From: Sandaracinus sp. | Lineage (GTDB): Bacteria > Myxococcota_A > Polyangia > Polyangiales > Houyiibacteriaceae | Length of the DNA: 64,000 nucleotides | Assembly: GCA_002699025.1 (NCBI GenBank) | Contig: PABA01000177.1 | Coordinates: 17,990 to 81,989 of the forward strand | Direction: 5' to 3' | Shown here: positions 8,871 through 15,890 of the stretch, in pieces | Layout: each line of letters opens with the position of its first letter | How positions within the stretch are numbered: the first letter of the stretch is position 1 | The notes under the pieces: model-generated | Seen by the model: the letters and a program-made list of their open reading frames with translations, nothing else | What the model was told of the DNA's origin: nothing | Databases searched by the model: none | Position numbers and translations under genes: made by a program

Positions 8871-10113
8871 GACCCGCCAGCCGCTTCGGCGCGCGCCCCC
8901 GCTCGTGGCAGACGGCGGCGTAGAGGGACTCGTGCCGGGCGGCGACGGCGCCCCAGTCGAAGGAGGCGGCGGCGCGCTGGGCGGCGTGCCCGAGGGCCCG
9001 GCGCGCCTGGGGGTCGGCGAGCAGGCCGCGGAGCCGGTCCACCCAGGCGCCGGCGTCGCCGGCGGCGAGCGCCATGCCGGCGTCGAGGTGGGCGGCCAGA
9101 TCGGCCTGCCCGCCCACGGCCGCGAAGAGCGTGGGGCGCCCGGCGGCCCAGGCCTCGACCACCTGTAGGCCGAAGGCCTCGTGGCGCGAGGGGGCGAGCA
9201 CCAGGTCGGCGGCGGCGAGGAGGTCCGGGATGCGCTCGGGGGGCTGGTTGCCGAGCAGGCGGACCCGCTCGGCGACGCCCGCGGCCCGCGCGGCATCGCG
9301 GAGCGCGTCGGCCTCGCCCGGGTCGGTCTCTGCGCCGACGAAGGCGAGGACGCCGGGCCCCCCGGCGCGCGCGAAGACCTCGAGGGCGAAGGCCTGGTTC
9401 TTCTGCGCGCCGAGCCGGCCCACCTGCATCACGAGGGGCGTCTCGTCGTCCAGGCCGAGCGCCCGCCGGGTCGCTCGCCGGTGGCCGCGCGCGAAGCGAC
9501 GCGCGTCGACGCCCTGGCTCATGCGCACGACACGCTCGGCGCGACCGTGGGGCGCGAGGTGGGTGCGCACGGCGGCCTCCTCGGCGCGGTTGAAGACGAT
9601 CACCCGGTCGGCGTCCCGGAGCACCCGGCGGGCCCCGACGAGCGCGCCCCAGGGCTGGCCGACGTCGAGGCTGCGGCCCCGGCGCCGGGCGCTCTCCTCG
9701 GCGACCCAGGCGGGGGCGGAGAGGAGTGGGCCGTGGATGGAGACGACGTAGGGGCGCCCCGTGTGGCGCATGGCGACGCGCACGGCGCCGCCGACGCGCC
9801 GCTGCGTGTGTGCGTGGGCGAGGGCGAAGCGCGCGTCGCGGGCGAGGCGGAGCGGGAGGTCGAGGCTGATGAGGTTGCCGCCGACGGCCCAGAGCGCCCG
9901 GCGCCGCTCGGCGGGGCCGAGCACGGGGAGCAGCGCCCGGTAGCGCTCGACTGGCGCGCCGCCGGGCGCCTCGTCCTCGGGGCCGCGCCGGGGGGCGAAG
10001 AGGGTGCCGCCCACGTCGCGGGCGCGGAGGGCGGCGGCGAGCGCGTGGACGTGGGTCTCGACACCGCCCCAGGCGGCCGGGTCGAGCTTGCGGAGGACGT
10101 GGGCGACGTGCAT
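8863..10113 (-). CDS. Glycosyltransferase family 4 (GT-B fold)
   Basis: A 416-residue GT4-type enzyme. It has the N-terminal HVLRKLDPAAWGGVETHV acceptor-side loop, the central VMQVGRLGAQKN nucleotide-domain entry and the E-x7-E signature EAFGLQVVE near residue 330. It would transfer a sugar from an NDP donor to a lipid-linked EPS intermediate at the inner membrane. It is first in the operon with the propeller and OmpA genes. A sigma-54-like element ends 16 nt before the ATG, leaving almost no 5' leader. Confidence 0.88.
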   Translation of the reverse strand: MHVAHVLRKLDPAAWGGVETHVHALAAALRARDVGGTLFAPRRGPEDEAPGGAPVERYRALLPVLGPAERRRALWAVGGNLISLDLPLRLARDARFALAHAHTQRRVGGAVRVAMRHTGRPYVVSIHGPLLSAPAWVAEESARRRGRSLDVGQPWGALVGARRVLRDADRVIVFNRAEEAAVRTHLAPHGRAERVVRMSQGVDARRFARGHRRATRRALGLDDETPLVMQVGRLGAQKNQAFALEVFARAGGPGVLAFVGAETDPGEADALRDAARAAGVAERVRLLGNQPPERIPDLLAAADLVLAPSRHEAFGLQVVEAWAAGRPTLFAAVGGQADLAAHLDAGMALAAGDAGAWVDRLRGLLADPQARRALGHAAQRAAASFDWGAVAARHESLYAAVCHERGRAPKRLAGHA

Positions 10114-10127
10114 GGGCTTCGGGGGAG

Positions 10128-10143
10128 TGCAACGCCCGGGCCG
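10128..10143 (-). promoter_or_regulatory. Sigma-54-type promoter of the GT4/propeller/OmpA operon
   Basis: CGGCCCG-GGCG-TTGCA on the minus strand has GG (-24) and GC (-12) separated by exactly 10 nt. Predicted transcription start is about 10117, four bases before the ATG. Confidence 0.6.
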
Positions 10144-10173
10144 GGGCCGCCGCTCCCTGGACGTGGCCCGGGT

Positions 10174-10232
10174 GGACCGGGCCGGAACGGCCGCCGTCCC
10201 GTTGGCGAACGCGCGCCGTCCCACGCTGGAAC
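10174..10232. promoter_or_regulatory. Three 15-bp palindromes, likely enhancer sites (UAS)
   Basis: GGACCG-GGC-CGGAAC (10174-10188), GTCCCG-TTG-GCGAAC (10196-10210) and GTCCCA-CGC-TGGAAC (10218-10232). Centres are exactly 22 bp apart, about two helical turns. They lie between divergent sigma-54-like promoters and probably bind an NtrC-type activator. Confidence 0.6.
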
Positions 10233-10296
10233 ACCCCTCCCTCCACGGCGGCGGGTGGGCCGGAGAACGTCCTGGTCCGGTCGCTCGTCCGGTCGC

Positions 10297-10312
10297 TGGC
10301 CCGGACGCTGCA
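10297..10312 (+). promoter_or_regulatory. Sigma-54-type promoter of the small lipoprotein gene
   Basis: TGGCCCG-GACG-CTGCA, GG-N10-GC spacing. Predicted start is 10323, three bases before ATG 10326. Confidence 0.6.
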
Positions 10313-10325
10313 AAGCGCTCCGGCC

Positions 10326-10745
10326 ATGGACCTCGGACCCCTCCCCGCCCGCCACTCCGCCGCGCGCCGCCGCGTGCTCGTCCTCGCCGGCGCCGTGCTC
10401 CCGCTCTTGGCCCTCGGGGGCTGCGTCGCGCTCGACCCGCCGGAGCGCGAGCCCTTCGCCATCGAGACCGTCGACGACGAGCGGTTCGGGCTCGAGCTCG
10501 TCGACCCCACCGGCGAGCCGCTCGCGGGCGCCCCGGTGACGCACCGCGCCGTGAGCGCGGAGGACGGCGGGGGCGGTGGCACCCTCGCGACCGGCGACAC
10601 CATCCCCGACGCCCTGCGCCCCTTCGAGGCAGGCGACCGAGCGGTTGCGCCTCTTCTCCATGGCAGACGGCTGGCGGAGCGGCGCGTCGACCGGCCTGGG
10701 CGGGCCCGGGGGCGCGGCGGGGCGCTCCGCCTCGTCCGCCGGTAG
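10326..10745 (+). CDS. Small lipoprotein of the EPS locus
   Basis: A 139-residue protein with signal sequence and lipobox LALGGC near residue 37. The next 50 residues (FAIETVDDERFGLELVDPTGEPL) look like a beta-sandwich or carboxypeptidase-regulatory-like domain. From about 10630 the codons lose their strong third-position G/C bias (gca, cga, gtt, cct, ctt, aga) and the protein becomes Arg-rich. The end may therefore be frameshifted or the gene decayed. The gene starts at a sigma-54-like promoter. Function unknown. Confidence 0.6.
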   Translation: MDLGPLPARHSAARRRVLVLAGAVLPLLALGGCVALDPPEREPFAIETVDDERFGLELVDPTGEPLAGAPVTHRAVSAEDGGGGGTLATGDTIPDALRPFEAGDRAVAPLLHGRRLAERRVDRPGRARGRGGALRLVRR

Positions 10746-10765
10746 CCCGCGCCGAACGCGGGGCC

Positions 10766-10801
10766 GTTCCAGAACGGTACGGCCCCGACCCGGCCTGGAA
10801 C
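10766..10801. promoter_or_regulatory. Two 15-bp palindromes upstream of the second GT4 gene
   Basis: GTTCCA-GAA-CGGTAC (10766-10780) and GACCCG-GCC-TGGAAC (10787-10801), centres 21 bp apart. They are about 50 bp upstream of the sigma-54-like element at 10844. Confidence 0.55.
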
Positions 10802-10843
10802 GACCGGCGATCGAGCGCTGCGGGATCCCGGCCTGTGCGCCCC

Positions 10844-10859
10844 TGGCCGCCCCCTTGCA
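10844..10859 (+). promoter_or_regulatory. Sigma-54-type promoter of the GT/NTase/deacetylase/GT2 operon
   Basis: TGGCCGC-CCCC-TTGCA, GG-N10-GC. The predicted start near 10870 leaves a 31-nt leader that contains an AAGAGGAG ribosome binding site before ATG 10901. Confidence 0.7.
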
Positions 10860-10900
10860 ACGTCACCTCGCTCGAACGGGAAGAAGAGGAGAGCCCCGCC

Positions 10901-12082
10901 ATGCACGTCACCTGGATCCACGATCACGCCGCCTTCCTCGGCGGCGCCGAGAGCTACGTCTTCCGCACGGCCGAGCGCCTCCGCGCGCGCGGGGTCCGGA
11001 GCACGCTGCTCTACCGCGTCGACGGCGCCTTCGACCGCCGCTTCCTCGCGCCCTTCGACGGCGCCTTTCCCCAGGTCGACGTGGGCCGTCAGGTCGCCGA
11101 CCTCGCCCCGGACGTGGTCTACGCGCAGAAGGCCTCCGGGCGCGTCCTCCGGGCCGCCGCCCGCCACGCGCGGACGCTCCGCTTCGTGCACGACCATGCG
11201 CTCTTCTGCCTCCGAGAGCACAAGTACACGCTCCGCGGCGCGACCTGCAGTCGCCCGCTCGGGGCCCACTGCTACGCCCGCTGCGGAGGGCTGAAGCGGA
11301 GCGAGGGCTTCCCCGGCGTGCGCCTCGTCTCGCTCGGTGGGCTGCAGCGCGAGCAGGCGCTCCACCGGCGCCACGCCGAGCTGGTCGTCGGCTCGCTCTA
11401 TCTGAAGCGCCACGCGGAGGCCCACGGCTTCGCCCCGCGGCGCGTGCACCACCTCCCGCTGCCGGTCGATCGGGCGGCGCCGGGCGCCGCGCGGCGGGAT
11501 CCCCGGCGCCTGCTCTTCGTGGGCGCGCTCCTCCGCAGCAAGGGGCTGGACGTGCTGCTCGAGGCGCTCGCGACGCGGCCGGCGTTGCACCTGCGGGTGG
11601 TCGGCCGTGGGGCCCAGCGGGACTGGGTGGCGGGGGAGGTCCGCCGGCTCGGGCTCGGCGCGCGGGTGCGGCTCGTGGGCCCGCGGCACGGGCGGGCGCT
11701 GGCCCAGGAGTACGCCGAGGCGGGCGCGCTGGTGCTGCCGAGCCGGACCCCGGAGACCTTCGGGCTGGTCGCCGTCGAGGCGCTCGCGCACGGCACGCCG
11801 GTGGTGGCGAGCGCGGTCGGGGGCGTGGGCGAGTGGCTCGTGCCCTGGCGCACGGGGCTCGCCGTGCCTTCGAACGACGCGGCGGCGCTGGCGCGGGCCC
11901 TCGAGGTGGTCGAGCGCGAGCCGATGCGGATGGCGAGCATGGGGGAGCGGGGGCGCGCGCTCGTGCGGAGGACGCTGAGCCCGGAGCGCCACCTGGACGG
12001 GCTCCTGGCCCTCTTCCAGGCGGGGCGCGCCGCTGCGGCCCCCCGGCCCGAGGCGTGCTCGGTGCCGGCGGAGGTGCTGTGA
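10901..12082 (+). CDS. Glycosyltransferase family 4 (GT-B fold)
   Basis: A 393-residue enzyme that begins HVTWIHDHAAFLGGAESYV, the typical GT4 N-terminal loop. It then shows LLFVGALLRSKGLDVLLEAL and the E-x7-E signature ETFGLVAVE near residue 285. A Cys-containing insert (CSRPLGAHCYARCGG, about 124-138) is typical of GT4 enzymes annotated in O-antigen loci. It is first in a four-gene operon, with its stop overlapping the next ATG (TGATG). It probably adds one sugar to the EPS repeat unit in the cytoplasm. Confidence 0.88.
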   Translation: MHVTWIHDHAAFLGGAESYVFRTAERLRARGVRSTLLYRVDGAFDRRFLAPFDGAFPQVDVGRQVADLAPDVVYAQKASGRVLRAAARHARTLRFVHDHALFCLREHKYTLRGATCSRPLGAHCYARCGGLKRSEGFPGVRLVSLGGLQREQALHRRHAELVVGSLYLKRHAEAHGFAPRRVHHLPLPVDRAAPGAARRDPRRLLFVGALLRSKGLDVLLEALATRPALHLRVVGRGAQRDWVAGEVRRLGLGARVRLVGPRHGRALAQEYAEAGALVLPSRTPETFGLVAVEALAHGTPVVASAVGGVGEWLVPWRTGLAVPSNDAAALARALEVVEREPMRMASMGERGRALVRRTLSPERHLDGLLALFQAGRAAAAPRPEACSVPAEVL

Positions 12083-13368
12083 TGGGTCGCCCGCGCGCGC
12101 TCTCCACGGCGCCGCCGCTCGGCGCGGCCTCGCCCGACTCCGGGCGGCCGCGCTACACGGCCCTCGGGGGTCCCGCGGTGGAGGCGCGCGTTCACGCGCT
12201 GGTCGAGCGGGTGGGGTCCCTGGTCGACGCCCACGCGCCCCCCGGCGCCTGCGTGGCGCTGCTGCTCGTCGGCGGCTACGGCCGCGGCGAGGGCGGCGTC
12301 GAGCGCGGCCTCGCGGGGCCGCGCCCGCACAACAACCTCGACTTCCTCCTCGTCGTCCGCGGGCTCGGCGCGCGCGAGCGGCGGGCGCTGGGGGCGCGGC
12401 TCGGCGAGCTCCTCGAGGACCTCGCCGCCGGGGCCGGGCTCGGCCTCGATCTCGGCGTGATCGCGGAGCGGGCGCTCCCCGGTCTCGCCCGGCGCGTGAT
12501 GGGCTACGACGTCCGCCACGGCCACCGCGTCGTGCGCGGGGCCCTGCCCCCGGCGCTGCGCGCGGCGCGGCTCGAGCGCATCCGGCCGGCCGACGTGGGC
12601 GCCCTGGCGACGAACCGGGCGGCGCTCCTGGTCTTCAACGCGGTCCTCCTCGACGCGGGCGAGCCCGGCCCGGCGGCGCGGCGCGCGATCGTGAAGCATG
12701 CCGCGAAGGCCACGCTCGGCGTCGGGGACGCGCTCCTCTTCTTTCGCGGCGCCTACCACTGGAGCTATCGGGAGAAGGGGCGGCGCATGGCGGCGCGGCG
12801 CGACGTGCCCGCGGCCTTCCGGGCCCTCTACGCCGAGGCCCTCGCCTTCCGCTTCGCGCCCGATCACGCCGCCTGGGCCAGCCGCGATCTTCGCGCCCAT
12901 CACGCCGCCCTCGTGGAGGCCCTCGCGCCGATCCACCTGGCGGTCGAGCGCCTCCGGCTCGGGCGCCCGCGCCTCGGCTGGGCGGGGCACGCGGAGGCCG
13001 CCTTCGCCGGGGCGCTGGGCGAGGACGTCTGGTCGTCGCGCGGCTGGGCCCGCAAGGCGCGGGCCGGCTCGCGAGGCTCCCCGAAGGCGCCCGCCCACCT
13101 CTCCCGGCGTGCCCGCCTCGGGCTGCGCCTCACCGACCCCGCCCAGCGGCTCGCGCTCCTCCTGCCGAGCGTGGCCTACCCCGCGGCGGCGCGCCGGGAT
13201 CCGCTCACGGCGCCCGCGATCCTCGGCGCGCCCCCGGGGCCGGCGCTCCGGCGCGCCTATCTCCGCGCCTGGGGCGCGGCCTGCGATCCGAGCTTCGCGC
13301 CCGCTGCGCGCCGGCTCGGCCTCGACCTCGACCTCCACCACGACCCGACCGAGAGGGGGCGCGCGTGA
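12082..13368 (+). CDS. Nucleotidyltransferase-fold protein of the EPS operon
   Basis: A 428-residue protein whose N-terminal domain carries the minimal nucleotidyltransferase signature GGYGRGEG (about residues 70-77) followed by NNLDFLLVV, in place of the second-Asp strand. The remainder is helical and Arg/Ala-rich, without a known name. It overlaps both neighbours by 1-4 bases (TGATG, GTGA), so translational coupling is likely. It may nucleotidylate a sugar-phosphate or a protein partner; this is inferred from fold and context only. Confidence 0.65.
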   Translation: MGRPRALSTAPPLGAASPDSGRPRYTALGGPAVEARVHALVERVGSLVDAHAPPGACVALLLVGGYGRGEGGVERGLAGPRPHNNLDFLLVVRGLGARERRALGARLGELLEDLAAGAGLGLDLGVIAERALPGLARRVMGYDVRHGHRVVRGALPPALRAARLERIRPADVGALATNRAALLVFNAVLLDAGEPGPAARRAIVKHAAKATLGVGDALLFFRGAYHWSYREKGRRMAARRDVPAAFRALYAEALAFRFAPDHAAWASRDLRAHHAALVEALAPIHLAVERLRLGRPRLGWAGHAEAAFAGALGEDVWSSRGWARKARAGSRGSPKAPAHLSRRARLGLRLTDPAQRLALLLPSVAYPAAARRDPLTAPAILGAPPGPALRRAYLRAWGAACDPSFAPAARRLGLDLDLHHDPTERGRA

Positions 13369-14219
13369 TCGTCCTGACGGGAGACCTCCACCACCAGCGC
13401 CTCGGCACGGGCAACCAGGCCCACTGCCCGATCAGCGAGATCCAGGCGGCCGGTCGCTACCTCGCGCTCCTCGAGGGGGCCGGCGTGAAGACGACCTTCT
13501 TCGTGAGCGGCCGAGCCTTCGACGAGGAGTGGGAGGACCTCCGCCCGATCGCGCGCCACCCGCTCGTGGAGATCGGCGGCCACGGCTACGACTGCTTCGA
13601 ACCCGCCTGGGTGCACCGGGCCTGCCTGAAGCTCCTCGGGAGCTACGCCGGCAGCCCGGGGATGATCCGGCGGGACGTGCGCCGCACCCGGCGGGCCATC
13701 GAGCGGCGCACCGGCCGACGGATCCGGCTCTGGCGCAACCACATGTACATGCACGGGCCCTACACGAAGGCGGCGCTCGCCGCCGAGGGCATCGAGCTGG
13801 TCTCGGATGGCGTGCGCAGGGGCGCCCGGGGGCCGCGCCGCACGCGCGCAGGGATCTTCAGCTTCCCGCTGAACGTGATGCCGGACCACGAGCACCTCCT
13901 CCACGCCGAGCGCACGCCCGAGCACGTGGCCTGGTTCGTCCGGCGCCATGGCTGGTCGGACGACTTCGGCTCGGCCTCCTACCCGATCGAGGAGTGGGTC
14001 GACCGGGTGCTCGCGCAGCTCGAGGAGAACGAGGCGCGGGGCGTGATCAGTCACATGATCGTGCACCCGATCACCATGTACGTCGCCGACGGCTTCGCGG
14101 GCTTCGAGCGCCTGCTCGCCTACCTGGCGACGCGGGAGACGCGGCACCTCGGCGAGGTGCTGGACGCGGCGCGGGATGCTCGCGCGCGGGCGGGCGGGTG
14201 CGAGGAGGTGAGGTCGTGA
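13365..14219 (+). CDS. Polysaccharide deacetylase-like (NodB-fold) protein
   Basis: A 284-residue protein starting at GTG in a GTGA overlap. It has the NodB layout: an early catalytic Asp (LTGDLHHQR), the strand GVKTTFFVSG and a histidine region HPLVEIGGHGYDCF. The canonical H-x3-H metal pair is not obvious, so catalytic competence is uncertain. The C-terminal half (HMIVHPITMYVADGF) carries further His residues. In this operon it would deacetylate or otherwise edit N-acetylated sugars of the EPS repeat. Confidence 0.75.
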   Translation: MIVLTGDLHHQRLGTGNQAHCPISEIQAAGRYLALLEGAGVKTTFFVSGRAFDEEWEDLRPIARHPLVEIGGHGYDCFEPAWVHRACLKLLGSYAGSPGMIRRDVRRTRRAIERRTGRRIRLWRNHMYMHGPYTKAALAAEGIELVSDGVRRGARGPRRTRAGIFSFPLNVMPDHEHLLHAERTPEHVAWFVRRHGWSDDFGSASYPIEEWVDRVLAQLEENEARGVISHMIVHPITMYVADGFAGFERLLAYLATRETRHLGEVLDAARDARARAGGCEEVRS

Positions 14220-15142
14220 GGGGCGAGGGCGATCGGCCGCCGCGCGTGAGCGTGATCATGCGCTGCAAGAACAGCGACTGGGTGATCCACCACGCGCTCG
14301 CGGCGCTCCGGGGGCAACGCTTCCGCGACTGGGAGCTGATCGTGATCGACTCGGGCTCGACCGATCGCACGCTCGAGATCGTGCGCGCCCACGGCGCGCG
14401 GCTCGTGGAGATCCCCCCCGAGGACTACTTCCCGGGGCGCGTGCTGAACCTGGGCGCGCGGCTGGCGCGGGGGGAGCTGCTCGTCTTCCAGAATTCGGAC
14501 GGCGTGCCCCTCGGGCCGGACGCGCTCGGGCGGCTGGTGGCGGCCTTCGACGATCCGGCCGTGGAGGCGGCGCTCGGGCGCCAGGTGCCGCGGCCGGGGG
14601 CGCCCGGCTGGGTGCGGCGCGAGTACGCCGCGAGCTTCCCGGAGGCGGCGGAGGCGGCGCCCTGGATCACGCTCTCCATGCCCTTCGCGGCCGTGCGCCG
14701 GAGCGCCTGGGAGGCGCACCCCTTCTACACGGACGCCTGGGCGAGCGAAGACACGGAGTGGGGTCTGCGGGCGCGGCGGCGCGGGGCGAAGATCGCCTAC
14801 GTGAAGGACGCGCTCGTCATGCACTCGCACGACTACACGCTCCGGCAGGGCTGGGGCCGGCGCTTCGTCGAGGGGGAGGCGGACGCCTTCCTGCGGGCGC
14901 GGCCGACGCCCGCCTGGCGGGTGATGGCGCGGGCGCTTCGAGGCGCGGCGGCGGACGCCCGGGCGGCCTGCGGCCGGGACGGAGCGCTCGGCGAGCTGCC
15001 GAAGGACCTCGCGCGCCGCGCCGTGGACGCGGTCGCCTGGGCGCGCGGCCACCGGCTCGGCTGGCGCCGGAGGCGGCGCGGTGACGCGGACGCGCGCCTC
15101 GGCCAGCGGACGGCCATCGCGACCCACCCCTCGCGCCGCTGA
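14216..15142 (+). CDS. Glycosyltransferase family 2
   Basis: A 308-residue GT-A enzyme with VSVIMRCKNSDWVIHHAL at the N-terminus, DSGSTDRT (about residues 42-49), an SDG near residue 100 where the DxD is expected, and SEDTEWGLRARRRG (about 179-192). The start is the GTG in a GTGA overlap with the deacetylase gene. It is the last gene of the operon and is followed by a strong hairpin. It adds a sugar to the EPS repeat unit; donor unknown. Confidence 0.88.
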   Translation: MRGEGDRPPRVSVIMRCKNSDWVIHHALAALRGQRFRDWELIVIDSGSTDRTLEIVRAHGARLVEIPPEDYFPGRVLNLGARLARGELLVFQNSDGVPLGPDALGRLVAAFDDPAVEAALGRQVPRPGAPGWVRREYAASFPEAAEAAPWITLSMPFAAVRRSAWEAHPFYTDAWASEDTEWGLRARRRGAKIAYVKDALVMHSHDYTLRQGWGRRFVEGEADAFLRARPTPAWRVMARALRGAAADARAACGRDGALGELPKDLARRAVDAVAWARGHRLGWRRRRRGDADARLGQRTAIATHPSRR

Positions 15143-15187
15143 GGTCGCCGGCGAGCGAGGGCGCCGGGCGTCCATCCGCGGGCGTGG

Positions 15188-15220
15188 GGGCCGCGCGGGC
15201 GGCCCCGTCCCGCGCGGCCC
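15188..15220. terminator. Hairpin between convergent genes
   Basis: Perfect 12-bp stem GGGCCGCGCGGG / CCCGCGCGGCCC with a 9-nt loop, between the GT2 gene and the Crp/Fnr gene. It probably terminates in both directions. Confidence 0.6.
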
Positions 15221-15802
15221 TCAGGACACGCGGCGGAGGCGGCTGAGGTGCTCGGGCGTGATGCCGAGGTAGGAGGCGACGTGCCGCAGCGGCACGCGTT
15301 CGAGCAGCGCCCCCCGGGTCCCGCGGAAGCGGGCGTAGCGCGCGCCGGCGTCGAGGGTCAGCAGCTCGCGCTCGCGCTCCGCCTTCCGCCGATAGGCGTG
15401 CTCCGCGAGGGCGCGGGCGAAGTGGTCCCACGCCGGGTCGACGCGCGTGAGCTCCTGGAAGTGGGCCCAGGGCACCTGCGCCACCCGCACGTCCTCGAGC
15501 GCCTGCAGGCTCATGCGCGCGGGCGCCCCTCCGAGCAGGTCCTCGAGGGAGCCCGCCAGCGTCCGCTCGTCGGCGAAGCCGCGCGTGTGCTCGCGCCCCT
15601 CCGCGTCGACGAAGTACTCGCGGAGCACGCCCTCCAGGACCACGGCCGCGACCTGGGCGCGTCCGCCCTGACGGAGGAAGAAGGCGCCGCGCGCGACCCG
15701 GCGGAGCGTGAGCATGGGACGGAGCCGCGCGAGCGAGTCGTCGGGCAGCGCCGCGACGTCGTGGAGCGTCGCGGCGACGATGGACCAGGCGGCGTCGTCC
15801 AT
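15221..15802 (-). CDS. Crp/Fnr family transcription regulator
   Basis: A 193-residue protein with a cyclic-nucleotide-binding-like jelly-roll domain (about 25-125), a long helix and a C-terminal HTH, VPLRHVASYLGITPEHLSRLRRVS. The recognition helix has E-x-x-S-R, the combination that in FNR reads TTGAT half-sites. No N-terminal Fe-S Cys cluster is present, so it is not an oxygen-sensing FNR itself; a DNR/NnrR-like sensor is possible. It is divergent from the SDR-hydrolase fusion, with a matching TTGAT-type operator between them. It starts as a leaderless-type gene. Confidence 0.8.
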   Translation of the reverse strand: MDDAAWSIVAATLHDVAALPDDSLARLRPMLTLRRVARGAFFLRQGGRAQVAAVVLEGVLREYFVDAEGREHTRGFADERTLAGSLEDLLGGAPARMSLQALEDVRVAQVPWAHFQELTRVDPAWDHFARALAEHAYRRKAERERELLTLDAGARYARFRGTRGALLERVPLRHVASYLGITPEHLSRLRRVS

Positions 15803-15815
15803 GGGGTGCACGATA
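15803..15815 (-). promoter_or_regulatory. Leaderless -10 element of the Crp/Fnr gene
   Basis: TATCGT at 15815-15810, then 7 nt, then ATG 15802; no Shine-Dalgarno sequence. Confidence 0.45.
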
Positions 15816-15840
15816 GCGTGGCCGGCGGGATCGGCGGCGA

Positions 15841-15858
15841 CCTTGATGTGGGTCAAGG
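15841..15858. promoter_or_regulatory. FNR/DNR-type operator
   Basis: CCTTGA-N6-TCAAGG, a perfect inverted repeat containing TTGAT-GTGG-GTCAA, one mismatch from the FNR consensus. Its centre (15849.5) is 41.5 bp upstream of the A of ATG 15891, the classic class II activator position if that mRNA is leaderless. Confidence 0.7.
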
Positions 15859-15878
15859 CGGCCTGCAGCGAGCGGTCG

Positions 15879-15890
15879 CAGGCTCCTTCC
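15879..15890 (+). promoter_or_regulatory. -10-like element of the SDR-hydrolase gene
   Basis: CAGGCT followed by 6 nt and ATG 15891. The first base is weaker than in the other leaderless genes, which fits an activator-dependent promoter. Confidence 0.4.
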
